Positions 51,787 through 62,301 are shown, counted from the first letter of the stretch. The stretch: DNA of 64,000 nucleotides from Algoriphagus litoralis (GCF_003259255.1 NZ_QGOL01000008.1:62001-126000), one strand, 5' to 3'. Notes: a model not told the origin generated them from the sequence alone. A program made the numbers and translations.

Positions 51787-54700
51787 ATGAAGCAAAGAAA
51801 CATTCTATTCCTCCTGTTTCTTTCCTTTTTTTCCTGTCAGCAGGAAAAACAAATCCCTGAACCCGTTTTCAATCTTGTTCCTGAGGAAATATCCGGAATC
51901 AGCTTTAGAAATGACCTCAGCTATACCGAAAAGGTAAACCCCTATACCTTTCGGAATTTTTACAACGGCGCAGGAGTTGCCATAGGAGACGTGAATAATG
52001 ACGGCCTACCAGATATTTTTTTAGCTGGAAATCAAACTTCAAACAGACTATACCTCAACCAAGGAAATCTGAATTTCAAAGACATTACCGATGCAGCCGG
52101 CTTAAATTCCGGTGGATATTGGTCTACTGGAGTAAGCATGGCTGATGTGAATGGCGATGGCTTACTCGATATCTACGTATGCAAATCCGGTCCTCCGGGC
52201 GGAGAGAAGCGACACAATGAACTTTTCATCAACAACGGAGACCTTACTTTTTCTGAAAAATCCAAAGCTTACGGAATCGCAGCAGAAGGTCTCAGTCAGC
52301 ACGCTGTATTCTTTGATTATGACAAAGACGGGGACCTGGACATGTACCTACTCAGTAACTCAGGCCGATCTGTAGGGGTCTATGATCTACGGGAAGGGCA
52401 GCGGGAAATCCGAGATCCCGATGGAGGAAATAAGCTTTTCAGAAATGACGGAGCCTCATTTTCCGACGTATCAGAACAGGCAGGAATCTACGGCAGTGTG
52501 ATTGGGTATGGATTAGGGGTCACAGTCGCTGACCTGAATGATGACAATTGGCCCGACCTGTACGTCTCCAATGACTTCTTCGAGCGAGACTATCTCTATC
52601 TCAACAACCAAGACGGTACTTTTTCCGAGGTTCTTCCTGAGATCCTTCCCGAAATCAGCATGGGAAGTATGGGGGCAGACATTGCGGATCTGGACAATGA
52701 TGCCCGTCCGGATATTTTTGTGACCGAGATGCTCCCAAATGAGCTTTCACGAGTCAAAACCAAAACCCCATTTGAAGAATGGGACAAGTATCAATCCAGT
52801 GTCAAAGCCGGATACCATTATCAATTTACCAGAAATACTCTCCAGCGAAACTTGGGCTTCAGACCGGGGAGCAAAATTCCAATATTTTCCGAAGTCAGCC
52901 GAATGGCAGGCGTACATGCCACTGACTGGAGTTGGGGCGCATTGATCTTTGACATGGACAACGACGGAATGAAAGACATCTTTGTCGCCAATGGAATAGT
53001 AAAGGACCTGACCGATTTTGATTTTGTGGACTTCTATGTCAACAACCAGGACAAAGTCAACCGCTATCGGGCAGATTCGGTGCTTTTGACCAAGATGATC
53101 GATGCTTTTCCATCCAATCCCCAGATGAATTTTCTATTCAAAAACCTTGGAAACTGGAGCTTTGCAAACGAAGCTACAAGTCAGGGCATGGATCAGCTTA
53201 CCTTTAGTACAGGTTCGGCTTATGCAGATCTGGACAACGACGGTGATCTGGATTTGGTCGTCAACAACCTGAATGAACGCACTTTCATTTACCAAAATAC
53301 CAGCTCAGATACTCAAAAGGGAAATTACCTCAGTCTGGACTTAGGCAGAGCTTTTGGAGCCAAAGTCACTGCTTTTGCAGGCAATCAAACATTCTATCAG
53401 GAATACCAACCGGTCAAAGGATACATGTCCTCGGTAGATCCCCGTATTCACTTTGGGCTGGGAAAACTTGAAAAACTCGACTCCCTTCGGATCCTCTGGC
53501 CGGATGGCAAATCCACCCTTATCCATGAGGTGTCAAGCAATCAGGCGCTCAAACTTGTTCCAGAACAGGTCAGCTTAACCCAAACTCCCATTCAAATTCC
53601 GGGAATTCCACTTCTCGTACAAAAGGATCTTAGTCTTCCTTTTCGTCACCTAGAAAGTGATTTTGTAGACTTTGACCGAGACCGGCTCCGATTCTGGATG
53701 ATCAGTAACGAAGGCCCCAAAGCCGCCAAAGCCGATGTAAATGGCGACGGATTGCCTGATCTTTTCATTCCGGGTGGAAAAGGTCAAAGCTCCGGACTTT
53801 TGATCCAGCAAGCATCCGGAGAATTCTTATCGCAACAATCCACTCTCTTCGAGCAAGACGCTATTTCTGAGGATGTAGTGGCACATTTCTTTGATGCCAA
53901 CGGAGATGGACAGATGGATTTGATTGTAGGCAGCGGGAGCATTGAGTTTGGTGACAACTCCGGCACTTATTCGGATAGACTGTACTTGAATGATGGCACT
54001 GGATTCTTCCAAAAATCACCTCAAACCTTCCCTCCTACTTCGACTTCGTTTATCCTTTCGCATGATATCGATGGAGACCGGGATTTGGACCTGATCACGG
54101 GCAATCGTGCCATACCTTTTGGCTACGGAATCCCCTGTGGACTCCAGATCTGGGAAAACGACGGCAAGGGAAACTTCTCCGAAATCACCCCAAAACTCGA
54201 TGCTGAGCTAGCGAAAATTGGCATGCTCACTTCTGGCGCTTTGTCTGATTTAGATGGAGATGGAATCACCGAACTGATCATCACCGGGGAATGGCTGCCG
54301 ATTCGAATTTTTTCCATCTCCCATGGAAAATTAGCTGAACGGACAGCTGAATTTGGCTTGGAAAAGACTCGGGGGCTATGGAACACCCTTTTGGTCAAAG
54401 ACGTAAACGGGGATGGAAACCCTGATCTTTTGGCGGGAAATCACGGACTCAACTCCAGGCTGCGGACGAATCCTAGCTCCGAACTCAGGATGATCATCAA
54501 TGACTTCGACCAAAATGGATCACTGGATCACATCCTGTCCAGTTATGAAAATCAAAGAACCATTCCATGGGTACTGAAACCTGCCTTAATCAGGCAGATT
54601 CCGATACTCCGCAAGCAACTCCTCACCTACGAATCCTACCAAAACAAATCCTTGGAAGAGCTTTTCCCTGAAGCAATTTGGGCGAATTCCTTAACTTTGC

Positions 54701-55077
54701 AGGCTGAGATTCTGGAAACTAGCCTTTGGATAAATGATGGTCAGGGGAAGTTTCAATCGACTCCCCTTCCCTTTGATGTCCAATCCGCTCCAGTCTATTC
54801 GATTACTTCCGTTGAGACAGGATCCGGAGAATCCTATTTGGTGTTTGGAGGAAATCAAAGCCGCATCAAACCCGAACTCGGTAGCCAAATGGGAAGCTAC
54901 GCCTGGGTTCTGAAGCCAACTGGCAAAAATCAATGGAAGGCACTTCTGCCCGAGGAAAGTGGATTATTTGTATCCGGCGAAATCCGGGACTTGATCCAAA
55001 TCAATCTTGAAAACAAACCAAATTTAGTAGTCCTAAGAAATAATGATACGCCACTGGTATTTGAAATCCGTCACTAG
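51787..55077 (+). CDS. VCBS/FG-GAP repeat lipoprotein with ASPIC/UnbV domain (copy 1)
   Basis: 1,096 residues from the ATG at 51787; an upstream GTG at 51751 lies inside the terminator hairpin and is rejected. Lipidated C17 (FFSCQQEK). Residues about 50-480 are an FG-GAP beta-propeller with repeated calcium loops of the DxNxDGxxD type (DVNNDGLPDIF, DVNGDGLLDIY, DKDGDLDMY). Residues about 515-590 are the ASPIC/UnbV domain (RILWPDGKS). Residues about 615-870 form a second set of calcium loops, and the C-terminal 200 residues are unrepeated. CRTAC1-like. Probably an adhesive or ligand-binding surface protein. It overlaps the next gene by 35 bases. Confidence 0.9.
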   Translation: MKQRNILFLLFLSFFSCQQEKQIPEPVFNLVPEEISGISFRNDLSYTEKVNPYTFRNFYNGAGVAIGDVNNDGLPDIFLAGNQTSNRLYLNQGNLNFKDITDAAGLNSGGYWSTGVSMADVNGDGLLDIYVCKSGPPGGEKRHNELFINNGDLTFSEKSKAYGIAAEGLSQHAVFFDYDKDGDLDMYLLSNSGRSVGVYDLREGQREIRDPDGGNKLFRNDGASFSDVSEQAGIYGSVIGYGLGVTVADLNDDNWPDLYVSNDFFERDYLYLNNQDGTFSEVLPEILPEISMGSMGADIADLDNDARPDIFVTEMLPNELSRVKTKTPFEEWDKYQSSVKAGYHYQFTRNTLQRNLGFRPGSKIPIFSEVSRMAGVHATDWSWGALIFDMDNDGMKDIFVANGIVKDLTDFDFVDFYVNNQDKVNRYRADSVLLTKMIDAFPSNPQMNFLFKNLGNWSFANEATSQGMDQLTFSTGSAYADLDNDGDLDLVVNNLNERTFIYQNTSSDTQKGNYLSLDLGRAFGAKVTAFAGNQTFYQEYQPVKGYMSSVDPRIHFGLGKLEKLDSLRILWPDGKSTLIHEVSSNQALKLVPEQVSLTQTPIQIPGIPLLVQKDLSLPFRHLESDFVDFDRDRLRFWMISNEGPKAAKADVNGDGLPDLFIPGGKGQSSGLLIQQASGEFLSQQSTLFEQDAISEDVVAHFFDANGDGQMDLIVGSGSIEFGDNSGTYSDRLYLNDGTGFFQKSPQTFPPTSTSFILSHDIDGDRDLDLITGNRAIPFGYGIPCGLQIWENDGKGNFSEITPKLDAELAKIGMLTSGALSDLDGDGITELIITGEWLPIRIFSISHGKLAERTAEFGLEKTRGLWNTLLVKDVNGDGNPDLLAGNHGLNSRLRTNPSSELRMIINDFDQNGSLDHILSSYENQRTIPWVLKPALIRQIPILRKQLLTYESYQNKSLEELFPEAIWANSLTLQAEILETSLWINDGQGKFQSTPLPFDVQSAPVYSITSVETGSGESYLVFGGNQSRIKPELGSQMGSYAWVLKPTGKNQWKALLPEESGLFVSGEIRDLIQINLENKPNLVVLRNNDTPLVFEIRH

Positions 55078-55627
55078 TATAGTCCTGATTCTGCTCTTTT
55101 TCTCCTGTCAATCTGAGTACGAGCAGCTGGAGCAAAAGGAACTCAACTCCGGAAAGCAAGTCAATGAGTTGTTTTTTGGACTGGAATTGGGAATGGATCG
55201 CAGGGCTTTCTTCGAAACCTGCTGGGAGCTGAATAAGCAGGGGAAATTGTCCAATGGCCCTACAGAGCTTTCAGTAGAATACAAAGCCGAAATGCCTTCT
55301 GGAAATCCGGCTAGAATGCGTTTTTACCCAAAATTTGAACAGGATAAAATCTACCTCATGCCAGTCGAATTCACCTATGAAGGTTGGGCTCCATGGAATG
55401 AAGAGTTGTCCGCTGAGAAATTGCGGGATGATGTACTCAAGCTAATGGAAGAGTGGTATGGTACCGGATTCATTGAGGTCAGCAACGAAGACAAATCACA
55501 GCTCGCATTTGTGAAAATGGACGGGAATCGTCGGATCCGTATTTTCAAAAAGCACATTTCAACAGTACGTGTGGAGATCTCTGACCTTCCCGTGGAGAAA
55601 AAATTAAAAGAAAACACCAATTCATGA
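55043..55627 (+). CDS. Small lipoprotein of unknown family between two VCBS genes
   Basis: 194 residues. Lipoprotein signal with C22 (FFSCQSEY). The mature part has FFGLELGMDRRAFFETCWELN, a conserved-looking helix with an internal cysteine, then beta-rich stretches (ARMRFYPKFEQDKIYLMPVEFTYEGW) and a terminal RRIRIFKKHISTVRVEISDL. I do not recognise the family. Its start overlaps the upstream VCBS gene by 35 bases and its stop overlaps the downstream VCBS start (ATGA), so it is made in step with both and is probably part of the same surface complex. Confidence 0.85.
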   Translation: MIRHWYLKSVTSIVLILLFFSCQSEYEQLEQKELNSGKQVNELFFGLELGMDRRAFFETCWELNKQGKLSNGPTELSVEYKAEMPSGNPARMRFYPKFEQDKIYLMPVEFTYEGWAPWNEELSAEKLRDDVLKLMEEWYGTGFIEVSNEDKSQLAFVKMDGNRRIRIFKKHISTVRVEISDLPVEKKLKENTNS

Positions 55628-58600
55628 GAATTCAGATCCTTAGCCTTTTTCTTCTGATTTCACTTTATTCCTGTCAGGATCAAAAGGTCAAAACCCTTAC
55701 ACTTTATCAGGAAGTAGCAGCAGATACTTCCGGAGTTGACTTTAGAAATGATTTAAACTTCGATGAAGAATTCAATGTCTTCACCTACCGAAATTATTAC
55801 AATGGTGGGGGTGTCGCGATCGGTGACATCGACAATGACGGTTGGGTAGACCTCTATTTTACCGCCAATCTGGGTCCAAACAAACTTTATCGGAATAAAG
55901 GAAACTTCTCATTTGAAGATATCACCGAAACCGCAGGGGTAGCAGGTACGCGTGCCTGGAGTACGGGTGTAGCAATGGCTGATGTGAACGGGGACGGATT
56001 TTTGGATATCTACGTCTGCAATTCCGGGGATATCTCGGGAGACAACAAGCAAAACGAGCTTTTCATCAATCAGGGTGACGGAACTTTCACCGAAGAGGCT
56101 GAAAGCTACGGCCTCGCCGACCAGGGTTTTTCCACCCATGCAGTTTTCTTTGACTATGACAAAGACGGTGACTTGGACGTTTACCTGCTCAACAACTCCT
56201 ACCAAGCGATCGGTAGCTTCAATAAAATGCAGAATGAGCGCCCAAACCGAGATCCAGTCGGAGGTGACAAGCTCTTCAAAAACGAAGGCGGAAAATTCAT
56301 TGATGTTTCCGAGGAAGCTGGAATCTATGGCTCGATCATCGGTTTTGGACTGGGGATCACCATCGGCGATGTCAATCAAGACACTTGGCCGGATATCTTC
56401 ATCTCGAATGACTTCTTCGAAAAAGATTACCTCTATATCAACAACCAGGACGGAACCTTCACGGAAGCGCTGGAAACCTCCATGCGATCAATCAGTGCCG
56501 CTTCCATGGGAGCGGATATCGCTGATATCAACGGAGATGGCCTGCTGGACATATTTGTGACAGACATGCTTCCCGAACCCCAAGTCCGGCTGAAGCAGGT
56601 GACTACTTTCGAGAATTGGGACAAATTCCAGTTCAACAAGACGCATGGCTATCACTATCAGTTTTCCCGGAATATGCTCCATGTAAACAATGGTGATGGG
56701 ACCTTCAGCGAGATGGGTCGATTATCCAATGTAGAGGCGACAGACTGGAGCTGGGGAGCGCTGATGTTTGACATGGACAATGATGGACTACGGGACATTT
56801 TTGTCGCCAATGGTATCTATCAGGACATTACAGACTTGGATTACCTGAATTTTATCGATGACGAGCAGACCAAAAGCCAAATCATCTCTCAGGAAGGCGT
56901 CAATTACAAAGCGCTGATCGATCCGATTCCCGTCAATCCGATTCCGAATTATGCCTTTCATAACTTGGGTGAATTGAAATTTGAAAACCAGGCAGATGCT
57001 TGGGGATTGGGTCAGGCGATTCATTCCAATGGAGCAGCCTATGGCGATCTGGACAATGACGGTACATTGGATTTGGTGGTCAACAATGTGAACAAGCCAG
57101 CTCAGATCTTTAAAAATCAGGGCAAAACGCTCCATCCCGAAAACCATTCCCTCCAAATCAAACTCATCGGAAAAGGACAAAATACCCAGGGTATCGGTAC
57201 CCAAATCCGGGTCACCGCAGGGGACAAAATCTTCTATGCAGAGCAGATGCCAAACAGGGGATTCCAATCTTCTGTAGACCCCAAGATCACGCTTGGCTTA
57301 GGATCGATCCTGCAGGTGCACAAAGTCCAAATTCTCTGGCCTGATGGAAAAATATCTGAACTGACCGATCAAAACGCTGATCAACTCTTAGAAGTTAAAT
57401 GGGAGGAAGCAAGTGATCTCCTTGAAGGGGAATCATTCTTTGAGGCCAAAATGACTCCACAATTCTCAAAAGCTGAAAACTCCAATTTGGAATTTGTCCA
57501 TCAAGAAAATGCCTTTGTGGATTTTGACCGCGACCGATTGACTTACTTCATGTTTTCTACGGAGGGGCCGGCATTTGCCAAGGCTGATGTGAATGGCGAT
57601 GGATTGGACGATCTTTTCTTTGGCGGAGCCAAAACATACCCGGCTAAACTCTATTTGGCTGATCCATCGGGCAAATTCAAAGAAAGTCCGCAGGAAACAT
57701 TCCTTGAGGATGCCTTATCTGAAGATACTGATGCAGTATTCTTTGATGCAGATGGGGATGGTGATTTGGACTTGTTTGTTGCTTCAGGCGGTAATGAATC
57801 AGGCTTCGGATCCCCTGATTTAGCAGATAGACTGTACCTCAATGATGGGAAGGGAAACTTCAGCAAGCATCAAAAAGCCGGGTTTTCTTCGGTATTTGGG
57901 TCTAGTAGCACAGTCAGCTTAATCGATATCAATGAAGATGGAGCCATGGATCTATTTGTCGGTGGTAGGCTTGTCCCCTTCACCTATGGAGCTCCCGCCA
58001 GCAGTCATCTCTGGATCAACGATGGCAAGGGTAACTTCTCCGAGCAATCGGCTGCGATCGCCCCAGCCCTGAAGGATCTGGGAATGGTGACAGATTCTAA
58101 GCTGGTAGATTACGATGGGGATGGGAAAAATGACCTTGTCCTGGTTGGCGAATGGATGGCTCCCACACTTTTCAAAAATGAAGGTGGAACTCTGGAAAAA
58201 GTAGCGATGCCAAACCTAGCCAACCTGAAAGGCTGGTATCGGACTGTGGAAATCGCAGACTTTGACGCAAATGGATTGCCAGATATTGTATTGGGTAATC
58301 ATGGACTAAATTCTCGATTTAAGGCTTCTTCAACTTCTCCAGTGAGTTTGTTTTTGAATGATTTTGATCAAAATGGATCAATCGAGCATCTTTTCACCCA
58401 AAAAGTAAATGACATTCAGATTCCTTACACGCTAAAACATGAGCTCGAAAGGCAGGTGCCTATCATTAAGAAAAAGTATATCCGATACACCGACTATAAC
58501 AATAAGGGTCTGACTGACATTTTCCCCAAAGAAATTATAGACAAGTCTATCCTTCAGGAAGTGAACAACTTCGAATCGGGTGTTTTACTGAATCTCGGAG

Positions 58601-58923
58601 GCGGCAATTTCGACTGGAAACCTTTCCCAAGATTCGCACAGCGCTCTTGGACTTTTGCTATTCAGGTACTTGACCTCAATCAGGATGGAATCCTTGATCT
58701 TATTTTGGGAGGTAATCTATCCCAGATCAAACCTGAAATCGGCAAATTTGATGCAAGTTTCGGTGATGTATTGATCGGAAAAGGAGACGGAACCTTCTTA
58801 TACAGTCCAAACTATCAGAATGGATTGAGGCTTGAAGGGGATGTTCGTGCCTTCTCCCTATTGGAAGGAAATCAGATTTTGGTCGTGAAAAACAGCGCAG
58901 CAGCTGAAATCTGGAAGTTCTGA
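55624..58923 (+). CDS. VCBS/FG-GAP repeat lipoprotein with ASPIC/UnbV domain (copy 2)
   Basis: 1,099 residues. Lipidated C17 (LYSCQDQK). Same order as copy 1: an N-terminal propeller with calcium loops (DIDNDGWVDLY, DVNGDGFLDIY, DKDGDLDVY), the shared block ATDWSWGALMFDMDNDGL at about 375-392, the ASPIC/UnbV domain at about 520-590 (QILWPDGKI), then a second propeller (DVNGDGLDDLF, DADGDGDLDLF). Start overlaps the 194-residue gene by four bases, end overlaps copy 3 by one base (TGATG). Role as in copy 1. Confidence 0.9.
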   Translation: MRIQILSLFLLISLYSCQDQKVKTLTLYQEVAADTSGVDFRNDLNFDEEFNVFTYRNYYNGGGVAIGDIDNDGWVDLYFTANLGPNKLYRNKGNFSFEDITETAGVAGTRAWSTGVAMADVNGDGFLDIYVCNSGDISGDNKQNELFINQGDGTFTEEAESYGLADQGFSTHAVFFDYDKDGDLDVYLLNNSYQAIGSFNKMQNERPNRDPVGGDKLFKNEGGKFIDVSEEAGIYGSIIGFGLGITIGDVNQDTWPDIFISNDFFEKDYLYINNQDGTFTEALETSMRSISAASMGADIADINGDGLLDIFVTDMLPEPQVRLKQVTTFENWDKFQFNKTHGYHYQFSRNMLHVNNGDGTFSEMGRLSNVEATDWSWGALMFDMDNDGLRDIFVANGIYQDITDLDYLNFIDDEQTKSQIISQEGVNYKALIDPIPVNPIPNYAFHNLGELKFENQADAWGLGQAIHSNGAAYGDLDNDGTLDLVVNNVNKPAQIFKNQGKTLHPENHSLQIKLIGKGQNTQGIGTQIRVTAGDKIFYAEQMPNRGFQSSVDPKITLGLGSILQVHKVQILWPDGKISELTDQNADQLLEVKWEEASDLLEGESFFEAKMTPQFSKAENSNLEFVHQENAFVDFDRDRLTYFMFSTEGPAFAKADVNGDGLDDLFFGGAKTYPAKLYLADPSGKFKESPQETFLEDALSEDTDAVFFDADGDGDLDLFVASGGNESGFGSPDLADRLYLNDGKGNFSKHQKAGFSSVFGSSSTVSLIDINEDGAMDLFVGGRLVPFTYGAPASSHLWINDGKGNFSEQSAAIAPALKDLGMVTDSKLVDYDGDGKNDLVLVGEWMAPTLFKNEGGTLEKVAMPNLANLKGWYRTVEIADFDANGLPDIVLGNHGLNSRFKASSTSPVSLFLNDFDQNGSIEHLFTQKVNDIQIPYTLKHELERQVPIIKKKYIRYTDYNNKGLTDIFPKEIIDKSILQEVNNFESGVLLNLGGGNFDWKPFPRFAQRSWTFAIQVLDLNQDGILDLILGGNLSQIKPEIGKFDASFGDVLIGKGDGTFLYSPNYQNGLRLEGDVRAFSLLEGNQILVVKNSAAAEIWKF

Positions 58924-61900
58924 TGAGGGGATTAAGATCGAAATACACGGTTGCCTTTGGGCTCGGGCTATTGCTTTTTTCCTGTGTCAAAGAAAAAACC
59001 ACAGAAGGTCCTACCCTCTTCAGGTTGCTTTCTCCCGAGCAAACTGGAATTACTTTTCAAAATCAGCTTACCTCTACTCCCGAAAACAACATCATCGAAT
59101 ACCTCTATTTCTACAACGGCGGCGGAGTAGCAGCAGGCGATATTGATGGAGATGGACTGGTTGACCTCTATTTCACCGGCAACCAAGTTCCCAACAAGCT
59201 CTATCTCAACAAGGGGAATTTCAAATTTGAGGATATTACCGAATCTGCTGATGTCAGCGGAGATGGTGGATGGTCCACCGGTGTCACCATGGCCGATGTA
59301 AATGGGGATGGATTGCTTGACCTTTATGTCTGTCAGGTGGGAAATCTGCCTAGAATCGACGGAAAAAATAAACTCTACCTAAACCTCGGGGAAGGGAAGT
59401 TTCGGGAGGCAGCAGCTGAATATGGTCTTGATTTCAAGGGATATAGCACGCATGCTGTGTTTTTTGATTATGACCGGGACGGCGATCTGGACATGTACCT
59501 GCTCAATCACAATGTCAAGTCTCCCGAAGTCTTTGCGAGAGCCGGAGCCCGTGAGAAGTTTGATCCAAGTGGCGATAAACTATTCAAAAATCTGGCTGCT
59601 GAAGGTAAAAGGGGCTTTGAGGACGTCACAGAAACCTCAGGCATTTACTCCAGTATTTTGGGTTTTGGTCTGGGTGTAAGTGTGGAAGACTTCAATGGGG
59701 ATGGTTGGCTGGACATATACGTGTCCAATGACTTCACAGAAAACGACTACCTCTACCTCAATCAACAGGACGGCACTTTTCGCGAAGCGCTGAATGAAAC
59801 AATCTCTAGCACCAGTCGCTACAGCATGGGAAATGATGCGGCAGACTTGAATGGAGACGGTTTACCAGAAATCTTCACCACGGACATGCTACCCGAAGAC
59901 CCCGAAATCTGGATGAAATCCGTCGGAGAAGACAAAGCTGAAGTCTATCAGGTGAAGGAGCAGTTTGGCTATCAGGATCAGTATGTGCGCAATCACCTGC
60001 AGCTCAATCAGGGGGGAAAAGGCTTTGCCGAAATCGCACTTTTCGCCGGTGTCCACGCATCGGATTGGAGCTGGTCGCCACTACTCTTTGACATGGATAA
60101 TGATGGGCGACAGGACATTCACGTGACCAATGGAATCGTGAAGCGGCCCAATGACCTCGATTTCATCCAATACAGCCAGGAAGCAGATCCGAATCTCAGC
60201 ATGGAAGAACTGCGAAAAAGGCAGATCGACATGCTACCAAGTCTGAAAATCTCCAACTTTGCTTGGAGAAATCAAGGCGATTTGACCTTTAGGAATGAGG
60301 CCCAGCGTCTGGGTTTGGGCCAGGAAAGCTATTCCAATGGTTCCCTTTTTGCAGATTTGGACAATGACGGCGATCTGGATCTGGTAATCAACAATTTGGA
60401 TCAGGAGGCATTTGTCTATCAGAATCAGAGCGAAAAGTCCGGAAATAACTTCCTTCGAATTGATCTGAAAGCCGAGGGCCAAAATCAACACGGAATCGGA
60501 GCTCAGGTGATTCTTTTCGCCGAAAATCAGAAATGGTCTCAGCGGCTGAGCACAAGCCGCGGTTTCCAATCGGGTCCCTCCACTACTTTGGTTTTTGGTT
60601 TGGGGAAAACTGGTTCCGTTGACTCTATTCAAGTGAATTGGGCAAATGGGAAGACAGAAATCTTCCCGAAAGCAGCAGCAAATCAAAGCTTGGTTCTTTC
60701 TCAGGGTCAAGGAAAGCCTTTCGAGAGATCAAATCCAGCGGATAGTTCTGTGGATGATTCGATTCCGATTGATTGGACTCATGTGGAAAAAGATGAGGTG
60801 GATTTCATCAAGCGTGAGTATTTGGCTCCGAAGAGCTTTTCCAAAATGGGTCCTGCTTTAGCTGTAGGCGATGTAAATGGAGACGGTTTGGACGACTTTT
60901 ATGTCGGAGGTGCCAAAGTTCAAGCTGGGGCTTTTTTCATGCAAAAAGCAGACGGATCTTTTGAAGAAATCTCAAATCCCATGTTTTCTCAGTTGGCCAA
61001 AGCAGAAGACGTCCTAGCTGAGTTTGCAGACCTCAATGGAGATGGATATCTAGACTTGTATGTGGGCAGTGCAGGAAATGAAAACGAATCTGGCAATCTG
61101 TTCAATTTTGACCGGATATTCTTTGGAGATGGCTCAGGCAATTTCCGGTTTTCGATGAATTCTCTTCCTCCTTTTGGTGAAAATACATCTACCCTGGCGA
61201 TTCAGGATGTAGATTCAGACGGGGACTTGGATCTTTTTGTTGGCACCTCGGTCAAAACTGGCGACTACGGGGCCAGTCCCAAAAGCAGCTTGCTCATAAA
61301 TCAGGGAAAAGGACAGTTCAAAGACGAAACCGAAGCTTGGTTTGGGCCAAAAATGGCACTCGGCATGATCAATTCTGCCACTTGGGCGGATCTGAATGGA
61401 GACGGAAGAGCGGAATTAATTTTAAGTGGTGACTGGCAGGGCATCCGGGTATTTGCCCATTCTGGGGAAAAGAAACTTACCGAAATCAAGCCTAAAGGTT
61501 TGGAGTTTTCCGCGGGCTGGATCAATACCATCAATGTCGCAGATTTGAATGGAGATGGGCTTTTGGATATTCTGACCGGAAATCTGGGACTAAACAGCAA
61601 ACTGAAGGCTTCTGAAGAGAAACCTGTCTGGCTGTATCATCATGACTTTGACGGAAATGGACAGGCAGATCCTATAATTTTTCATTACATGGGAGAAAAG
61701 TTGGTTCCTTTTGCCACCAGAGACGATTTGATTCGGCAGATTCCGGGGGTTAAGCGACTGCATGCTTCCTATCAGGACTATGCCAAAATCGCCAAACCGG
61801 AGGATCTTTTTCCTAAGGAAGAAATAAGCAAAGCTCGGAAACTTCCAGCCTATGAGTTCAGATCCGGCGTCTATTTCCAGCAGACCGACGGTAGGTTTGT

Positions 61901-62189
61901 ATTTGAGGCTTTTCCTTCGGAGGCTCAGCTCAGTCCCATTTTCGCCATAGAAGTGGATGAGAAAGGAACAGTTTACCTCGGAGGAAATTCATCCGATTTC
62001 CGGGTCGATCTCGGTAAATCAATGAATCTGGGAATTCAGGCCTACCAATGGAGTCATTCGGGTTGGAATTTATTTCCTAAAGGCAGTAGCCAGAAAGCTG
62101 AAATCAGAAAGCTGAAATCGGTCATGACAAATCAGGGAATTTCAATTCTGGGAGCTCAAAACAATGGCCCGCTGATCTGGATACGATAA
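58923..62189 (+). CDS. VCBS/FG-GAP repeat lipoprotein with ASPIC/UnbV domain (copy 3)
   Basis: 1,088 residues. Lipidated C21 (LLFSCVKEK). Same domains as copies 1 and 2: first propeller (DIDGDGLVDLY, DVNGDGLLDLY, DRDGDLDMY), the shared ASDWSWSPLLFDMDNDG, the ASPIC/UnbV domain at about 523-590 with a variant core WANGKT in place of WPDGK, and a second propeller (DVNGDGLDDFY, DLNGDGYLDLY, DSDGDLDLF). It is the most divergent of the three. Followed by 112 bases with the promoter of the next gene. Confidence 0.9.
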   Translation: MRGLRSKYTVAFGLGLLLFSCVKEKTTEGPTLFRLLSPEQTGITFQNQLTSTPENNIIEYLYFYNGGGVAAGDIDGDGLVDLYFTGNQVPNKLYLNKGNFKFEDITESADVSGDGGWSTGVTMADVNGDGLLDLYVCQVGNLPRIDGKNKLYLNLGEGKFREAAAEYGLDFKGYSTHAVFFDYDRDGDLDMYLLNHNVKSPEVFARAGAREKFDPSGDKLFKNLAAEGKRGFEDVTETSGIYSSILGFGLGVSVEDFNGDGWLDIYVSNDFTENDYLYLNQQDGTFREALNETISSTSRYSMGNDAADLNGDGLPEIFTTDMLPEDPEIWMKSVGEDKAEVYQVKEQFGYQDQYVRNHLQLNQGGKGFAEIALFAGVHASDWSWSPLLFDMDNDGRQDIHVTNGIVKRPNDLDFIQYSQEADPNLSMEELRKRQIDMLPSLKISNFAWRNQGDLTFRNEAQRLGLGQESYSNGSLFADLDNDGDLDLVINNLDQEAFVYQNQSEKSGNNFLRIDLKAEGQNQHGIGAQVILFAENQKWSQRLSTSRGFQSGPSTTLVFGLGKTGSVDSIQVNWANGKTEIFPKAAANQSLVLSQGQGKPFERSNPADSSVDDSIPIDWTHVEKDEVDFIKREYLAPKSFSKMGPALAVGDVNGDGLDDFYVGGAKVQAGAFFMQKADGSFEEISNPMFSQLAKAEDVLAEFADLNGDGYLDLYVGSAGNENESGNLFNFDRIFFGDGSGNFRFSMNSLPPFGENTSTLAIQDVDSDGDLDLFVGTSVKTGDYGASPKSSLLINQGKGQFKDETEAWFGPKMALGMINSATWADLNGDGRAELILSGDWQGIRVFAHSGEKKLTEIKPKGLEFSAGWINTINVADLNGDGLLDILTGNLGLNSKLKASEEKPVWLYHHDFDGNGQADPIIFHYMGEKLVPFATRDDLIRQIPGVKRLHASYQDYAKIAKPEDLFPKEEISKARKLPAYEFRSGVYFQQTDGRFVFEAFPSEAQLSPIFAIEVDEKGTVYLGGNSSDFRVDLGKSMNLGIQAYQWSHSGWNLFPKGSSQKAEIRKLKSVMTNQGISILGAQNNGPLIWIR

Positions 62190-62206
62190 AAACCTGAGGT
62201 AAATCA

Positions 62207-62237
62207 TTTGGCATTGACTGCCTTATAGTTAGATTTG
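62207..62237 (+). promoter_or_regulatory. Promoter of the haloperoxidase-like gene
   Basis: TTTG (62207-62210), 19 bases, then TAGATTTG (62230-62237). It continues AACAAT, so it lacks the C-n3-CC extension of the translation promoters. It lies 64 bases before the start codon, so this gene can be expressed apart from the VCBS genes. Confidence 0.8.
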
Positions 62238-62301
62238 AACAATCATGTAAGTTGATAAAACCCAATCACCCGCAAGGGATCAATCTATCGTCAACTTAAA
62301 A

